Assembly (NCBI RefSeq): GCF_041296385.1
Contig: NW_027183574.1
Coordinates: 124,001 to 188,000 of the forward strand
Reading direction: 5' to 3'
Length of the DNA: 64,000 nucleotides
DNA from: Aphelocoma coerulescens
Lineage: Eukaryota; Chordata; Aves; Passeriformes; Corvidae
Positions 38,927 to 50,399 of this stretch are shown here, piece after piece (the first letter of the stretch is position 1; each line of letters starts with the position of its first letter). A model generated the notes under the pieces. It was not told where the DNA came from, searched no databases, and was given only the letters and a program-made list of their open reading frames with translations. The position numbers were made by a program, and so were the translations under genes.

Positions 38927-41194
38927 GCCAAAGGAAGCCGTCAGCCCGTGCCAAGCCAGTGCCGGAGTGGGATCCTAGCAGCACCTGTGGAAGCCGGGAG
39001 AGAGGAGCCCACCTGGAGCAGGTTCGTGCAGGATTAATCATCCCGTGGCTTCCCACCAGGGTCCTGTTGCTTCCAAAAGGCCCCACAGTGTCACTGTGGC
39101 CCCTCGGTTCCACCAGGTTCCATAGCGTCACTGTGGTGCCCAGGGTTCCGTCAGCTTCGCCAGCATCCCCACGGTCTGCAGAGCTCCCCGAGCTTCTGTG
39201 GTGTCACAGTGGAGGCAGGGTTGCATCAGGTTCCATAGCATCAGCACGGTCTCCAGGGCTCCCAGAGGTTCTGTGGTGTCACAGTGGAGGCAGGGTTGCA
39301 TCAGGTTCCATAGCATCACCACAGTCTCCAGGGCTCCCTGAGCTTCTGTGGTGTCACAGTGGAGGCAGGGTTGCATCAGGTTCCATAGCATCAGCACGGT
39401 CTCCAGGGCTCCCAGAGGTTCTGTGGTGTCACAGAGGAGGCAGGGTTGCATCAGGTTCCATAGCATCACCACGGTCTCCAGGGCTCCAAGAGCTTCTGTG
39501 GTGTCACAGAGGAGGCAGGGTTGCATCAGGTTCAATAGCATCAGCACGGTCTCCAGGGCTCCCCTGAGCTTCTGTGGTGGTGTCACAGAGGAGCCAGGCT
39601 TCCTTGTAGTTCCCCAGCATCACAAAGGCTCTCCTGGGAGCCACGGGTCACAAAGCACCGTGGGCTCTGTGCAGCCCCACTGTGTCACAATGGCCGCTGG
39701 CTTCCATGAGCCCCCGCAGTGTCCCAGTGGGCCCCGTGGCTTTAGGAGTGGGTGGCTGGGAGTTGGTGCCAGCGGCTGGGGGAGCAGCAGCAGGGACTGT
39801 GTGTGGACAGTGCCATGGCCACTTGTGTGGCCACTGGTGTCTCTGTGCCAGGCACAGCCGTGGTGTGTAACACCGGCTCTGGGTCCTTTGGCTGTGCAGG
39901 TGGCAGTCACGGCCTGGAGCAGGGCTGCTCCCGGGGGACAGCCTGGGGCAGGAGGCTGCTGGAGATTCATTCCCCACACTCCTTGTCATGAGGTGCTCAG
40001 AGTGATTGGAAAGGCTGTTGGCAGCAGGCAGTTCTCTGGGTTCAAGCTGTGGAGCTGTCAGCGGGAATGCAAAGGCCAAGCTGGTGAGCCTTTTGTCCTG
40101 GTGCCTTTAGTGTGTGAGCAGTCCCTGGTGCCGTTGTCTTTGGATCCTGAGTGTGGGAGAGGCAAGGCTTAGGATGGTGCGTAGAGCTGAGAAGGAAAGT
40201 GCCGAGAGCAGCGTGTGTGCTGCTGCTTTGAGGGGTGCAGTTGAAGTTGTAGGCAGCAAGAGCTTTCTCAGCTGGCCCTTTTGTGAGCTCTGCTTTTGCC
40301 AGATGACTTCCATCTTACCCTCTTACCATCTTAGCCTCTCATTTTTGCATATCCCAAACCCCCTTCCAAACATCCAGCAGCTGCTTGTAAAGAAGAAGTC
40401 CTAGAACAAAAAGCCAGTGCTGCCTTTCATAGCCCCTTTGCTGTCTATGAAGTAGAGGAAAGAAGCTAGTGAGACGCACTTTCTTTCTCAACTCCATAGA
40501 GCGCATCCTTCTCTCAAGGTGGCAGAGTCCTTGGCGGAAGTGAAGCATCTGCAGCTGCAGTTCAGACTGAGAGATGTGCCAGGACAGGAAACATTTGCTG
40601 ACCTTCCCTGTTCCCTGTGCAACATGATTCTCGCATCCCAGTCACTTTCACATACCTTCGGTATCCCTGAGTCCAAGCAGCTAAAGCTCACAGAGACAGA
40701 AGTGTCAGGAAGGAAAACGTTGCAAAAGCACCCCCTTCTCTTATCAGCATATAAATTGTGCACAACAGGCTGCGGCACCGAACCTTCCTTCTCAGATAGA
40801 CATGCCATCACACTTTTCACTCTTGCAGCTCGGTTGAAAAGCTCCAGCAGCTGCTCCCGCAATAGCAAAAGGTTCTAGAAGTGAAAGCCAGTTTGGGGCT
40901 GCACCTTCTCCTTGCCGCATGTAAGCCACACCAAACTCCCTGATGCACTCTGTCCTCCCCTTCTCAAAGGAGTAGACGGTGGCATCAGGACACACCTGTG
41001 TCCCAGCAGCTGGGTGCCCAGCCGGGAGCAGGAGCAGGGCTGGGGCTGCTCCCAAAGTTGCCCCGCCCCAATGCCAGAGCCGGACATATGCTGAGGGGGG
41101 GCTGGATCAGGCTTTATTGTCCAGCTGCATGCCAGGAGTGAGCACAAAATCTACCTGCATTCTCTGCAGCATGCCATCCTGGAGCAGAGCCATT
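38927..41194. repeat. Macrosatellite unit U18 (2,268 bp)
   Basis: It starts like U14 (gccgtcagccc) but lacks the other U10/U14 variants. It carries ccatgagccc near 39,704 like U12/U16 and a private gccccactg near 39,674. The four-unit periodicity breaks here. Confidence 0.95.
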
Positions 41195-43237
41195 GCCAAA
41201 GGAAGCCGTCAGCCCGTGCCAAGCCAGTGCCGGAGTGGGATCCTAGCAGCACCTGTGGAAGCCGGGAGAGAGGAGCCCACCTGGAGCAGGTTCGTGCAGG
41301 ATTAATCATCCCGTGGCTTCCCACCAGGGTCCTGTTGCTTCCAAAAGGCCCCACAGTGTCACTGTGGCCCCTCGGTTCCACCAGGTTCCATAGCGTCACT
41401 GTGGTGCCCAGGGTTCCGTCAGCTTCGCCAGCATCCCCACGGTCTGCAGAGCTCCCCGAGCTTCTGTGGTGTCACTGTGGAGGCAGGGTTGCATCAGGTT
41501 CCATAGCATCAGCACGGTCTCCAGGGCTCCCAGAGGTTCTGTGGTGTCACAGTGGAGGCAGGGTTGCATCAGGTTCCATAGCATCACCACGGTCTCCAGG
41601 GCTCCCCTGAGCTTCTGTGGTGGTGTCACAGAGGAGCCAGGCTTCCTTGTAGTTCCCCAGCATCACAAAGGCTCTCCTGGGAGCCACGGGTCACAAAGCA
41701 CCGTGGGCTCTGTGCAGCCCCGCTGTGTCACAATGGCCGCTGGCTTCCACGAGCCCCCGCAGTGTCCCAGTGGGCCCCGTGGCTTTAGGAGTGGGTGGCT
41801 GGGAGTTGGTGCCAGCGGCTGGGGGAGCAGCAGCAGGGACTGTGTGTGGACAGTGCCATGGCCACTTGTGTGGCCACTGGTGTCTCTGTGCCAGGCACAG
41901 CCGTGGTGTGTAACACCGGCTCTGGGTCCTTTGGCTGTGCAGGTGGCAGTCACGGCCTGGAGCAGGGCTGCTCCCGGGGGACAGCCTGGGGCAGGAGGCT
42001 GCTGGAGATTCATTCCCCACACTCCTTGTCATGAGGTGCTCAGAGTGATTGGAAAGGCTGTTGGCAGCAGGCCGTTCTCTGGGTTCAAGCTATGGAGCTG
42101 TCAGCGGGAATGCAAAGGCCAAGCTGGTGAGCCTTTTGTCCTGGTGCCTTTAGTGTGTGAGCAGTCCCTGGTGCCGTTGTCTTTGGATCCTGAGTGTGGG
42201 AGAGGCAAGGCTTAGGATGGTGCGTAGAGCTGAGAAGGAAAGTGCCGAGAGCAGCGTGTGTGCTGCTGCTTTGAGGGGTGCAGTTGAAGTTGTAGGCAGC
42301 AAGAGCTTTCTCAGCTGGCCCTTTTGTGAGCTCTGCTTTTGCCAGATGACTTCCATCTTACCCTCTTACCATCTTAGCCTCTCATTTTTGCATATCCCAA
42401 ACCCCCTTCCAAACATCCAGCAGCTGCTTGTAAAGAAGAAGTCCTAGAACAAAAAGCCAGTGCTGCCTTTCATAGCCCCTTTGCTGTCTATGAAGTAGAG
42501 GAAAGAAGCTAGTGAGACGCACTTTCTTTCTCAACTCCATAGAGCGCATCCTTCTCTCAAGGTGGCAGAGTCCTTGGCGGAAGTGAAGCATCTGCAGCTG
42601 CAGTTCAGACTGAGAGATGTGCCAGGACAGGAAACATTTGCTGACCTTCCCTGTTCCCTGTGCAACATGATTCTCGCATCCCAGTCACTTTCACATACCT
42701 TCGGTATCCCTGAGTCCAAGCAGCTAAAGCTCACAGAGACAGAAGTGTCAGGAAGGAAAACGTTCCAAAAGCACCCCCTTCTCTTATCAGCATATAAATT
42801 GTGCACAACAGGCTGCGGCACCGAACCTTCCTTCTCAGATAGACATGCCATCACACTTTTCACTCTTGCAGCTCGGTTGAAAAGCTCCAGCAGCTGCTCC
42901 CGCAATAGCAAAAGGTTCTAGAAGTGAAAGCCAGTTTGGGGCTGCACCTTCTCCTTGCCGCATGTAAGCCACACCAAACTCCCTGATGCACTCTGTCCTC
43001 CCCTTCTCAAAGGAGTAGACGGTGGCATCAGGACACACCTGTGTCCCAGCAGCTGGGTGCCCAGCCGGGAGCAGGAGCAGGGCTGGGGCTGCTCCCAAAG
43101 TTGCCCCGCCCCAATGCCAGAGCCGGACATATGCTGAGGGGGGGCTGGATCAGGCTTTATTGTCCAGCTGCATGCCAGGAGTGAGCACAAAATCTACCTG
43201 CATTCTCTGCAGCATGCCATCCTGGAGCAGAGCCATT
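41195..43237. repeat. Macrosatellite unit U19 (2,043 bp), two dimers
   Basis: It is 225 bp shorter than the standard unit, exactly three 75-bp dimers. Only two full dimers remain (41,461 and 41,536), followed by the terminal half-repeat at 41,611. The first dimer has the gtgtcactgtgg variant found otherwise only in U11. Private changes: ggccgttctc near 42,070 and gctatggag near 42,090. Confidence 0.97.
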
Positions 43238-45505
43238 GCCAAAGGAAGCCGTGAGCCCGTGCCAAGCCAGTGCCGGAGTGGGATCCTAGCAGCACCTGTG
43301 GAAGCCGGGAGAGAGGAGCCCACCTGGAGCAGGTTCGTGCAGGATTAATCATCCCGTGGCTTCCCACCAGGGTCCTGTTGCTTCCAAAAGGCCCCACAGT
43401 GTCACTGTGGCCCCTCGGTTCCACCAGGTTCCATAGCGTCACTGTGGTGCCCAGGGTTCCGTCAGCTTCGCCAGCATCCCCACGGTCTGCAGAGCTCCCC
43501 GAGCTTCTGTGGTGTCACAGTGGAGGCAGGGTTGCTTCAGGTTCCATAGCATCAGCACGGTCTCCAGGGCTCCCAGAGGTTCTGTGGTGTCACAGTGGAG
43601 GCAGGGTTGCATCAGGTTCCATAGCATCACCACAGTCTCCAGGGCTCCCTGAGCTTCTGTGGTGTCACAGTGGAGGCAGGGTTGCATCAGGTTCCATAGC
43701 ATCAGCACGGTCTCCAGGGCTCCCAGAGGTTCTGTGGTGTCACAGAGGAGGCAGGGTTGCATCAGGTTCCATAGCATCACCACGGTCTCCAGGGCTCCAA
43801 GAGCTTCTGTGGTGTCACAGAGGAGGCAGGGTTGCATCAGGTTCAATAGCATCAGCACGGTCTCCAGGGCTCCCCTGAGCTTCTGTGGTGGTGTCACAGA
43901 GGAGCCAGGCTTCCTTGTAGTTCCCCAGCATCACAAAGGCTCTCCTGGGAGCCACGGGTCACAAAGCACCGTGGGCTCTGTGCAGCCCCGCTGTGTCACA
44001 ATGGCCGCTGGCTTCCACGAGCCCCCGCAGTGTCCCAGTGGGCCCCGTGGCTTTAGGAGTGGGTGGCTGGGAGTTGGTGCCAGCGGCTGGGGGAGCAGCA
44101 GCAGGGACTGTGTGTGGACAGTGCCATGGCCACTTGTGTGGCCACTGGTGTCTCTGTGCCAGGCACAGCCGTGGTGTGTAACACCGGCTCTGGGTCCTTT
44201 GGCTGTGCAGGTGGCAGTCACGGCCTGGAGCAGGGCTGCTCCCGGGGGACAGCCTGGGGCAGGAGGCTGCTGGAGATTCATTCCCCACACTCCTTGTCAT
44301 GAGGTGCTCAGAGTGATTGGAAAGGCTGTTGGCAGCAGGCAGTTCTCTGGGTTCAAGCTGTGGAGCTGTCAGCGGGAATGCAAAGGCCAAGCTGGTGAGC
44401 CTTTTGTCCTGGTGCCTTTAGTGTGTGAGCAGTCCCTGGTGCCGTTGTCTTTGGATCCTGAGTGTGGGAGAGGCAAGGCTTAGGATGGTGCGTAGAGCTG
44501 AGAAGGAAAGTGCCGAGAGCAGCGTGTGTGCTGCTGCTTTGAGGGGTGCAGTTGAAGTTGTAGGCAGCAAGAGCTTTCTCAGCTGGCCCTTTTGTGAGCT
44601 CTGCTTTTGCCAGATGACTTCCATCTTACCCTCTTACCATCTTAGCCTCTCATTTTTGCATATCCCAAACCCCCTTCCAAACATCCAGCAGCTGCTTGTA
44701 AAGAAGAAGTCCTAGAACAAAAAGCCAGTGCTGCCTTTCATAGCCCCTTTGCTGTCTATGAAGTAGAGGAAAGAAGCTAGTGAGACGCACTTTCTTTCTC
44801 AACTCCATAGAGCGCATCCTTCTCTCAAGGTGGCAGAGTCCTTGGCGGAAGTGAAGCATCTGCAGCTGCAGTTCAGACTGAGAGATGTGCCAGGACAGGA
44901 AACATTTGCTGACCTTCCCTGTTCCCTGTGCAACATGATTCTCGCATCCCAGTCACTTTCACACACCTTCGGTACCCCTGAGTCCAAGCAGCTAAAGCTC
45001 ACAGAGACAGAAGTGTCAGGAAGGAAAACGTTGCAAAAGCACCCCCTTCTCTTATCAGCATATAAATTGTGCACAACAGGCTGCGGCACCGAACCTTCCT
45101 TCTCAGATAGACATGCCATCACACTTTTCACTCTTGCAGCTCGGTTGAAAAGCTCCAGCAGCTGCTCCCGCAATAGCAAAAGGTTCTAGAAGTGAAAGCC
45201 AGTTTGGGGCTGCACCTTCTCCTTGCCGCATGTAAGCCACACCAAACTCCCTGATGCACTCTGTCCTCCCCTTCTCAAAGGAGTAGACGGTGGCATCAGG
45301 ACACACCTGTGTCCCAGCAGCTGGGTGCCCAGCCGGGAGCAGGAGCAGGGCTGGGGCTGCTCCCAAAGTTGCCCCGCCCCAATGCCAGAGCCGGACATAT
45401 GCTGAGGGGGGGCTGGATCAGGCTTTATTGTCCAGCTGCATGCCAGGAGTGAGCACAAAATCTACCTGCATTCTCTGCAGCATGCCATCCTGGAGCAGAG
45501 CCATT
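43238..45505. repeat. Macrosatellite unit U20 (2,268 bp)
   Basis: Five dimers. It carries gttgcttcagg (first dimer, near 43,532) and ggtacccctg (near 44,972). Confidence 0.95.
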
Positions 45506-47773
45506 GCCAAAGGAAGCCGTCAGCCCGTGCCAAGCCAGTGCCGGAGTGGGATCCTAGCAGCACCTGTGGAAGCCGGGAGAGAGGAGCCCACCTGGAGCAG
45601 GTTCGTGCAGGATTAATCATCCCGTGGCTTCCCACCAGGGTCCTGTTGCTTCCAAAAGGCCCCACAGTGTCACTGTGGCCCCTCGGTTCCACCAGGTTCC
45701 ATAGCGTCACTGTGGTGCCCAGGGTTCCGTCAGCTTCGCCAGCATCCCCACGGTCTGCAGAGCTCCCCGAGCTTCTGTGGTGTCACAGTGGAGGCAGGGT
45801 TGCATCAGGTTCCATAGCATCAGCACGGTCTCCAGGGCTCCCAGAGGTTCTGTGGTGTCACAGTGGAGGCAGGGTTGCATCAGGTTCCATAGCATCACCA
45901 CAGTCTCCAGGGCTCCCTGAGCTTCTGTGGTGTCACAGTGGAGGCAGGGTTGCATCAGGTTCCATAGCATCAGCACGGTCTCCAGGGCTCCCAGAGGTTC
46001 TGTGGTGTCACAGAGGAGGCAGGGTTGCATCAGGTTCCATAGCATCACCACGGTCTCCAGGGCTCCCAGAGGTTCTGTGGTGTCACAGAGGAGGCAGGGT
46101 TGCATCAGGTTCAATAGCATCAGCACGGTCTCCAGGGCTCCCCTGAGCTTCTGTGGTGGTGTCACAGAGGAGCCAGGCTTCCTTGTAGTTCCCCAGCATC
46201 ACAAAGGCTCTCCTGGGAGCCACGGGTCACAAAGCACCGTGGGCTCTGTGCAGCCCCGCTGTGTCACAATGGCCGCTGGCTTCCACGAGCCCCCGCAGTG
46301 TCCCAGTGGGCCCCGTGGCTTTAGGAGTGGGTGGCTGGGAGTTGGTGCCAGCGGCTGGGGGAGCAGCAGCAGGGACTGTGTGTGGACAGTGCCATGGCCA
46401 CTTGTGTGGCCACTGGTGTCTCTGTGTCAGGCACAGCCGTGGTGTGTAACACCGGCTCTGGGTCCTTTGGCTGTGCAGGTGGCAGTCACGGCCTGGAGCA
46501 GGGCTGCTCCCGGGGGACAGCCTGGGGCAGGAGGCTGCTGGAGATTCATTCCCCACACTCCTTGTCATGAGGTGCTCAGAGTGATTGGAAAGGCTGTTGG
46601 CAGCAGGCAGTTCTCTGGGTTCAAGCTGTGGAGCTGTCAGCGGGAATGCAAAGGCCAAGCTGGTGAGCCTTTTGTCCTGGTGCCTTTAGTGTGTGAGCAG
46701 TCCCTGGTGCCGTTGTCTTTGGATCCTGAGTGTGGGAGAGGCAAGGCTTAGGATGGTGCGTAGAGCTGAGAAGGAAAGTGCCGAGAGCAGCGTGTGTGCT
46801 GCTGCTTTGAGGGGTGCAGTTGAAGTTGTAGGCAGCAAGAGCTTTCTCAGCTGGCCCTTTTGTGAGCTCTGCTTTTGCCAGATGACTTCCATCTTACCCT
46901 CTTACCATCTTAGCCTCTCATTTTTGCATATCCCAAACCCCCTTCCAAACATCCAGCAGCTGCTTGTAAAGAAGAAGTCCTAGAACAAAAAGCCAGTGCT
47001 GCCTTTCATAGCCCCTTTGCTGTCTATGAAGTAGAGGAAAGAAGCTAGTGAGACGCACTTTCTTTCTCAACTCCATAGAGCACATCCTTCTCTCAAGGTG
47101 GCAGAGTCCTTGGCGGAAGTGAAGCATCTGCAGCTGCAGTTCAGACTGAGAGATGTGCCAGGACAGGAAACATTTGCTGACCTTCCCTGTTCCCTGTGCA
47201 ACATGATTCTCGCATCCCAGTCACTTTCACACACCTTCGGTATCCCTGAGTCCAAGCAGCTAAAGCTCACAGAGACAGAAGTGTCAGGAAGGAAAACGTT
47301 GCAAAAGCACCCCCTTCTCTTATCAGCATATAAATTGTGCACAACAGGCTGCGGCACCGAACCTTCCTTCTCAGATAGACATGCCATCACACTTTTCACT
47401 CTTGCAGCTCGGTTGAAAAGCTCCAGCAGCTGCTCCCGCAATAGCAAAAGGTTCTAGAAGTGAAAGCCAGTTCGGGGCTGCACCTTCTCCTTGCCGCATG
47501 TAAGCCACACCAAACTCCCTGATGCACTCTGTCCTCCCCTTCTCAAAGGAGTAGACGGTGGCATCAGGACACACCTGTGTCCCAGCAGCTGGGTGCCCAG
47601 CCGGGAGCAGGAGCAGGGCTGGGGCTGCTCCCAAAGTTGCCCCGCCCCAATGCCAGAGCCAGACATATGCTGAGGGGGGGCTGGATCAGGCTTTATTGTC
47701 CAGCTGCATGCCAGGAGTGAGCACAAAATCTACCTGCATTCTCTGCAGCATGCCATCCTGGAGCAGAGCCATT
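45506..47773. repeat. Macrosatellite unit U21 (2,268 bp), terminal unit
   Basis: This is the last full unit. It has more private substitutions than most internal units (ctgtgtcagg 46,423; agcacatcc 47,080; gttcggggc 47,470; gagccagac 47,656), consistent with weaker homogenisation at array ends. Homology stops after GAGCAGAGCCATT at 47,773. Confidence 0.95.
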
Positions 47774-48465
47774 CCCAAATGAGGCTGCTGGGATGTGGGG
47801 GAATGCTGAGGGCAGGACAGGGGGCTGACAGTGCCCAGACTTTCTGGGGCTATTCCCAGGAGGCCCCAGGGCCTGAGGACAAGGTGTGTCCTCTAAGCCC
47901 TTGGTGGAAGATACGCTGCCATGACCCTGGGCACCAAGTCTTGGCTTCTCCTGGACACTGCCAGCCCTGCCAGGGCCCTTGGCCATGTCCAGCACAGCTT
48001 GTCCTGCGCTGTCCCACCGCTGCTGCTGTGTCCCTGCAGGCTGCACACTCCCATCTCACTGCCCCACCACCAGCTCTGCCCTGCCACCTCCAGCCCTGGC
48101 CTGAGCTGTGCCCAGCCTCACCCTCTGTGCCTTGGGCACACACACATGCCCTGAGCTCATCCTCCCTCTGGGTGCTTCTGCCCCCACGCTGCCCTGGGAG
48201 GGACATTTCCTCCTCCTCATGCCCAGTGTCCCCCTGCCCAGCTGCTCTGTGGGGCAGTGCGTGTCTCTCCTGCTGTTCCCTGCCTCCCAGGAAAGCTGTA
48301 CCATGTGGGGCACGGCCCTTCCAGCAGCCTCCCAGCCCCTCAGCCTTGTTGGACCCTTTCCCCTGAGCAGACAGCAGCAGCATCTCCGTGCTCTGCCCAG
48401 CGTGCTCCTTTCGTCACCAAACTGCGGGAAAATAGAAACTGTCCTACACCATCTCTGAAGTGTTA
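47774..48465. other. Unassigned GC-rich unique sequence next to the array end
   Basis: No repeat structure, recognised domain or RNA gene is visible. Open frames on both strands up to about 195 codons look like by-products of high GC: they are rich in Pro, Ser, Cys and Arg and show no recognisable motif. Confidence 0.6.
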
Positions 48466-48860
48466 GAGAATCAGGCCCTGTGGAACCAACGAGCCCTTGG
48501 GACACAGGAGGATCTCGTGTAACCAAGGGTCAGTTCTGACACTGTAGATCCAAGGAGATCCTTGTGACACTCTGGGGCCTTGTGGAACCCTTCTGCCCTG
48601 GTCTCTGCACCAAGGAGACCCTTGTGCCACTACGGGACCTTGTGCAGCCAAGGAGAGCATTGTGAGAGTGCGGGGCCATGGAACCAAGGGACCATTGTGA
48701 CCTTGTGGGGCCTCATGGACTCAAGGGACCATTGCCACACTGTGGGGCCTCATGGAATGAAGGGTCCATTGTGACACTGCAGAACCAAGGACACCATGGT
48801 TACACTGTGGGGCCCATGGAACCAAGGCACCATTGGGACACCCCGTGGCCTCATCCTCTT
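48466..48860 (+). repeat. Minisatellite of 37-38 bp, related to the array monomer but inverted
   Basis: About ten degenerate copies are seen. The clearest run is 48,676-48,850, where ATGGAACCAAGGGACCATTG, ATGGACTCAAGGGACCATTG and ATGGAATGAAGGGTCCATTG each precede a GTGACACTGTGGGGCC-like tail. The reverse complement of the array segment 677-720 (GGAACCGAGGGGCCACAGTG) is the same motif. So this flank holds the array monomer family in the opposite orientation. Confidence 0.85.
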
Positions 48861-49129
48861 GAATTTCAACAGATCTGAGGGATGGCAGGACCTGCAGGCA
48901 GCACTGAAGGATTCTGGGAAGAACCCTTGATCCCTGCTCCAAAGGAAATCAGAGAAAGACCCCTGGTAAGATAAAGGCACCTTTTCCTTTCCCAGTGTAA
49001 ACTGTTGACCTGCCTGTAAGGTGCAGCAAAAGCTTTGCAGGGTTTGGTTCAAGGTACCCAAGGTTGGAACAGGGAAGTGTTCAAGTCCCTTCTAAGAGAA
49101 GGGTTGGAATCTTTGTGCTATGGCTGCCT

Positions 49130-50363
49130 GGGATCCATGGAACAAGTGTGTTCTGGCAGACTCTGGGACCTCGAGAGCAATCCCATCCAGGAGCCAGCAC
49201 TGGACCTGCACCCTGGTGGGAGCAGCATGGTACGGATGGAAAACGGGCAGCTGGGTGTGCAGTGGGAACCTCAACCCAGGTCATAGAAGCCCAGGCTTTA
49301 GCTTTGAACACATCAGCACAAAAAGCAGAATGAATGACCTTTCCTAGAAATCACTGAAGGAAAAAAGGTGAACATATGGACTGATTTGAACTCTGGGTTT
49401 GGAATAATAGACGCCCAGGGAGCCACATGGAAGGAAAGGGCACAGAGGTCTCCAGTGAGTACAAAAAGAAATCAGTCACCTACTGCAGAGTGTGCCAAAA
49501 CCAAAAGAAGTGGCCCTGATGCCCTTGTAAAGCCCATGGGTTTGGAGACTCCCCAGTTAATCCAGGGACTCCATTGGCTGACCAAACAGCTCAAGAGGGT
49601 GCTGAAAAAGCTCTCCTTGCACTAATACCTAGCAAAAACTTGAATGTTCTGCAACAAAAGCCAGATTCCAGTGATCAGGACAGGCAGTCAGCCCCATCAG
49701 CAGCAGCTACGGAAAATCCCAGCAGGTGATTGGTAACCCCGTGTGGGCAGGTAATTGGAGCTCCACAATTAATGTATAATGGAACTAAAACATCAGGAAA
49801 CACATTAGGAAATGGAGAATATGGTGGCCAGTTTACAAAGGCATCTAGTAAGCACAAAAATGGCAAAAAATAATAGATCAGTTGTTGAGAAAGATGGGAT
49901 TGGTTTTGAAGGAAGAAGGCTGCCTCCAGGGCTCGTTACATGGGAATCACCAGGTGATTTTGGCCAACTGATTTTGCAGAACTGCCCAGACAGAAGGGGG
50001 ACTGGCACATTTTGGTATTGGTGGATCCTTTTTCTGGATGGCCAGAAGCTTTCCCATGTGGCACCAACAAGACAAGGGAAGTCTCAGAAGTTTTGCTGCA
50101 ATGAATATTTAATAGCACTGGGACTAACTCTTGTAAGCCTTAAAAGGTGCATGGTTCTCAACAGATCATTGGGGCTGGACTCGCCTGTACATCCTTTCCA
50201 ACCAGGAGATGCGGTGTACATCAGAACCTGGAATTTTGGAACAATCCAGCCAAAGTGGAAGGGACCATCTCAAGTCCTCCTGGTAACCTACCCTGCACTC
50301 AAGGTAGAAGGAATCAAACTCAGGGTTCATCACATGCGGGTAAAACCAGCAAGCACACATTAA
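49130..50363 (+). pseudogene. ERV pol remnant: RNase H and integrase
   Basis: The RNase H part reads in pieces through about 49,440; short matches include VIEAQ and AQKAE near 49,283-49,330 and IWTD at 49,371-49,382. The first catalytic acidic position appears replaced by Gly, and a stop follows AQKAE. The integrase part is open from 49,812 to 50,363 (183 codons). It contains a PGD stretch from the start of the catalytic core and, after an internal deletion, the whole C-terminal SH3-like domain (HPFQPGDAVYIRTW, then PKWKGP). The first catalytic Asp is replaced, and most of the core with the other two catalytic residues is missing. It cannot make an active enzyme. Confidence 0.85.
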
Positions 50364-50399
50364 GCACAGCAGAAACAAGACTGTCTGACACCATGGAGT

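Larger units (their letters stand above)
1..47773. repeat. Macrosatellite array, about 2.27-kb unit, 21 full units plus a left partial
   Basis: The same 2.27-kb sequence recurs head to tail with only a handful of differences per unit. Spacing measured on one fixed landmark is 2,269, 2,268, 2,269, 2,269, then 2,268 seven times, 2,266, 2,193, 2,268, 2,265, 2,266, 2,193, 2,268, 2,043, 2,268 and 2,268 bp. All units point the same way. The left edge of the window lies inside a unit, so the true array is longer. The right end is abrupt at 47,773. The unit has three parts: a minisatellite block of 37-38-bp monomers (roughly the first 800 bp in the phase used here), a non-repetitive middle, and a segment with short open frames on both strands. 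I recognise no known gene in the unit. Head-to-tail units of this size and identity are typical of macrosatellites kept uniform by unequal exchange and gene conversion; that process is inferred. Confidence 0.98.

Noticed and set aside
1..47773. D4Z4/DUX4-like coding macrosatellite
   Set aside because: No homeobox or other recognisable domain is seen in any frame of the unit.
1..47773. Ribosomal DNA array
   Set aside because: The unit is only 2.27 kb and shows none of the conserved rRNA core sequences.
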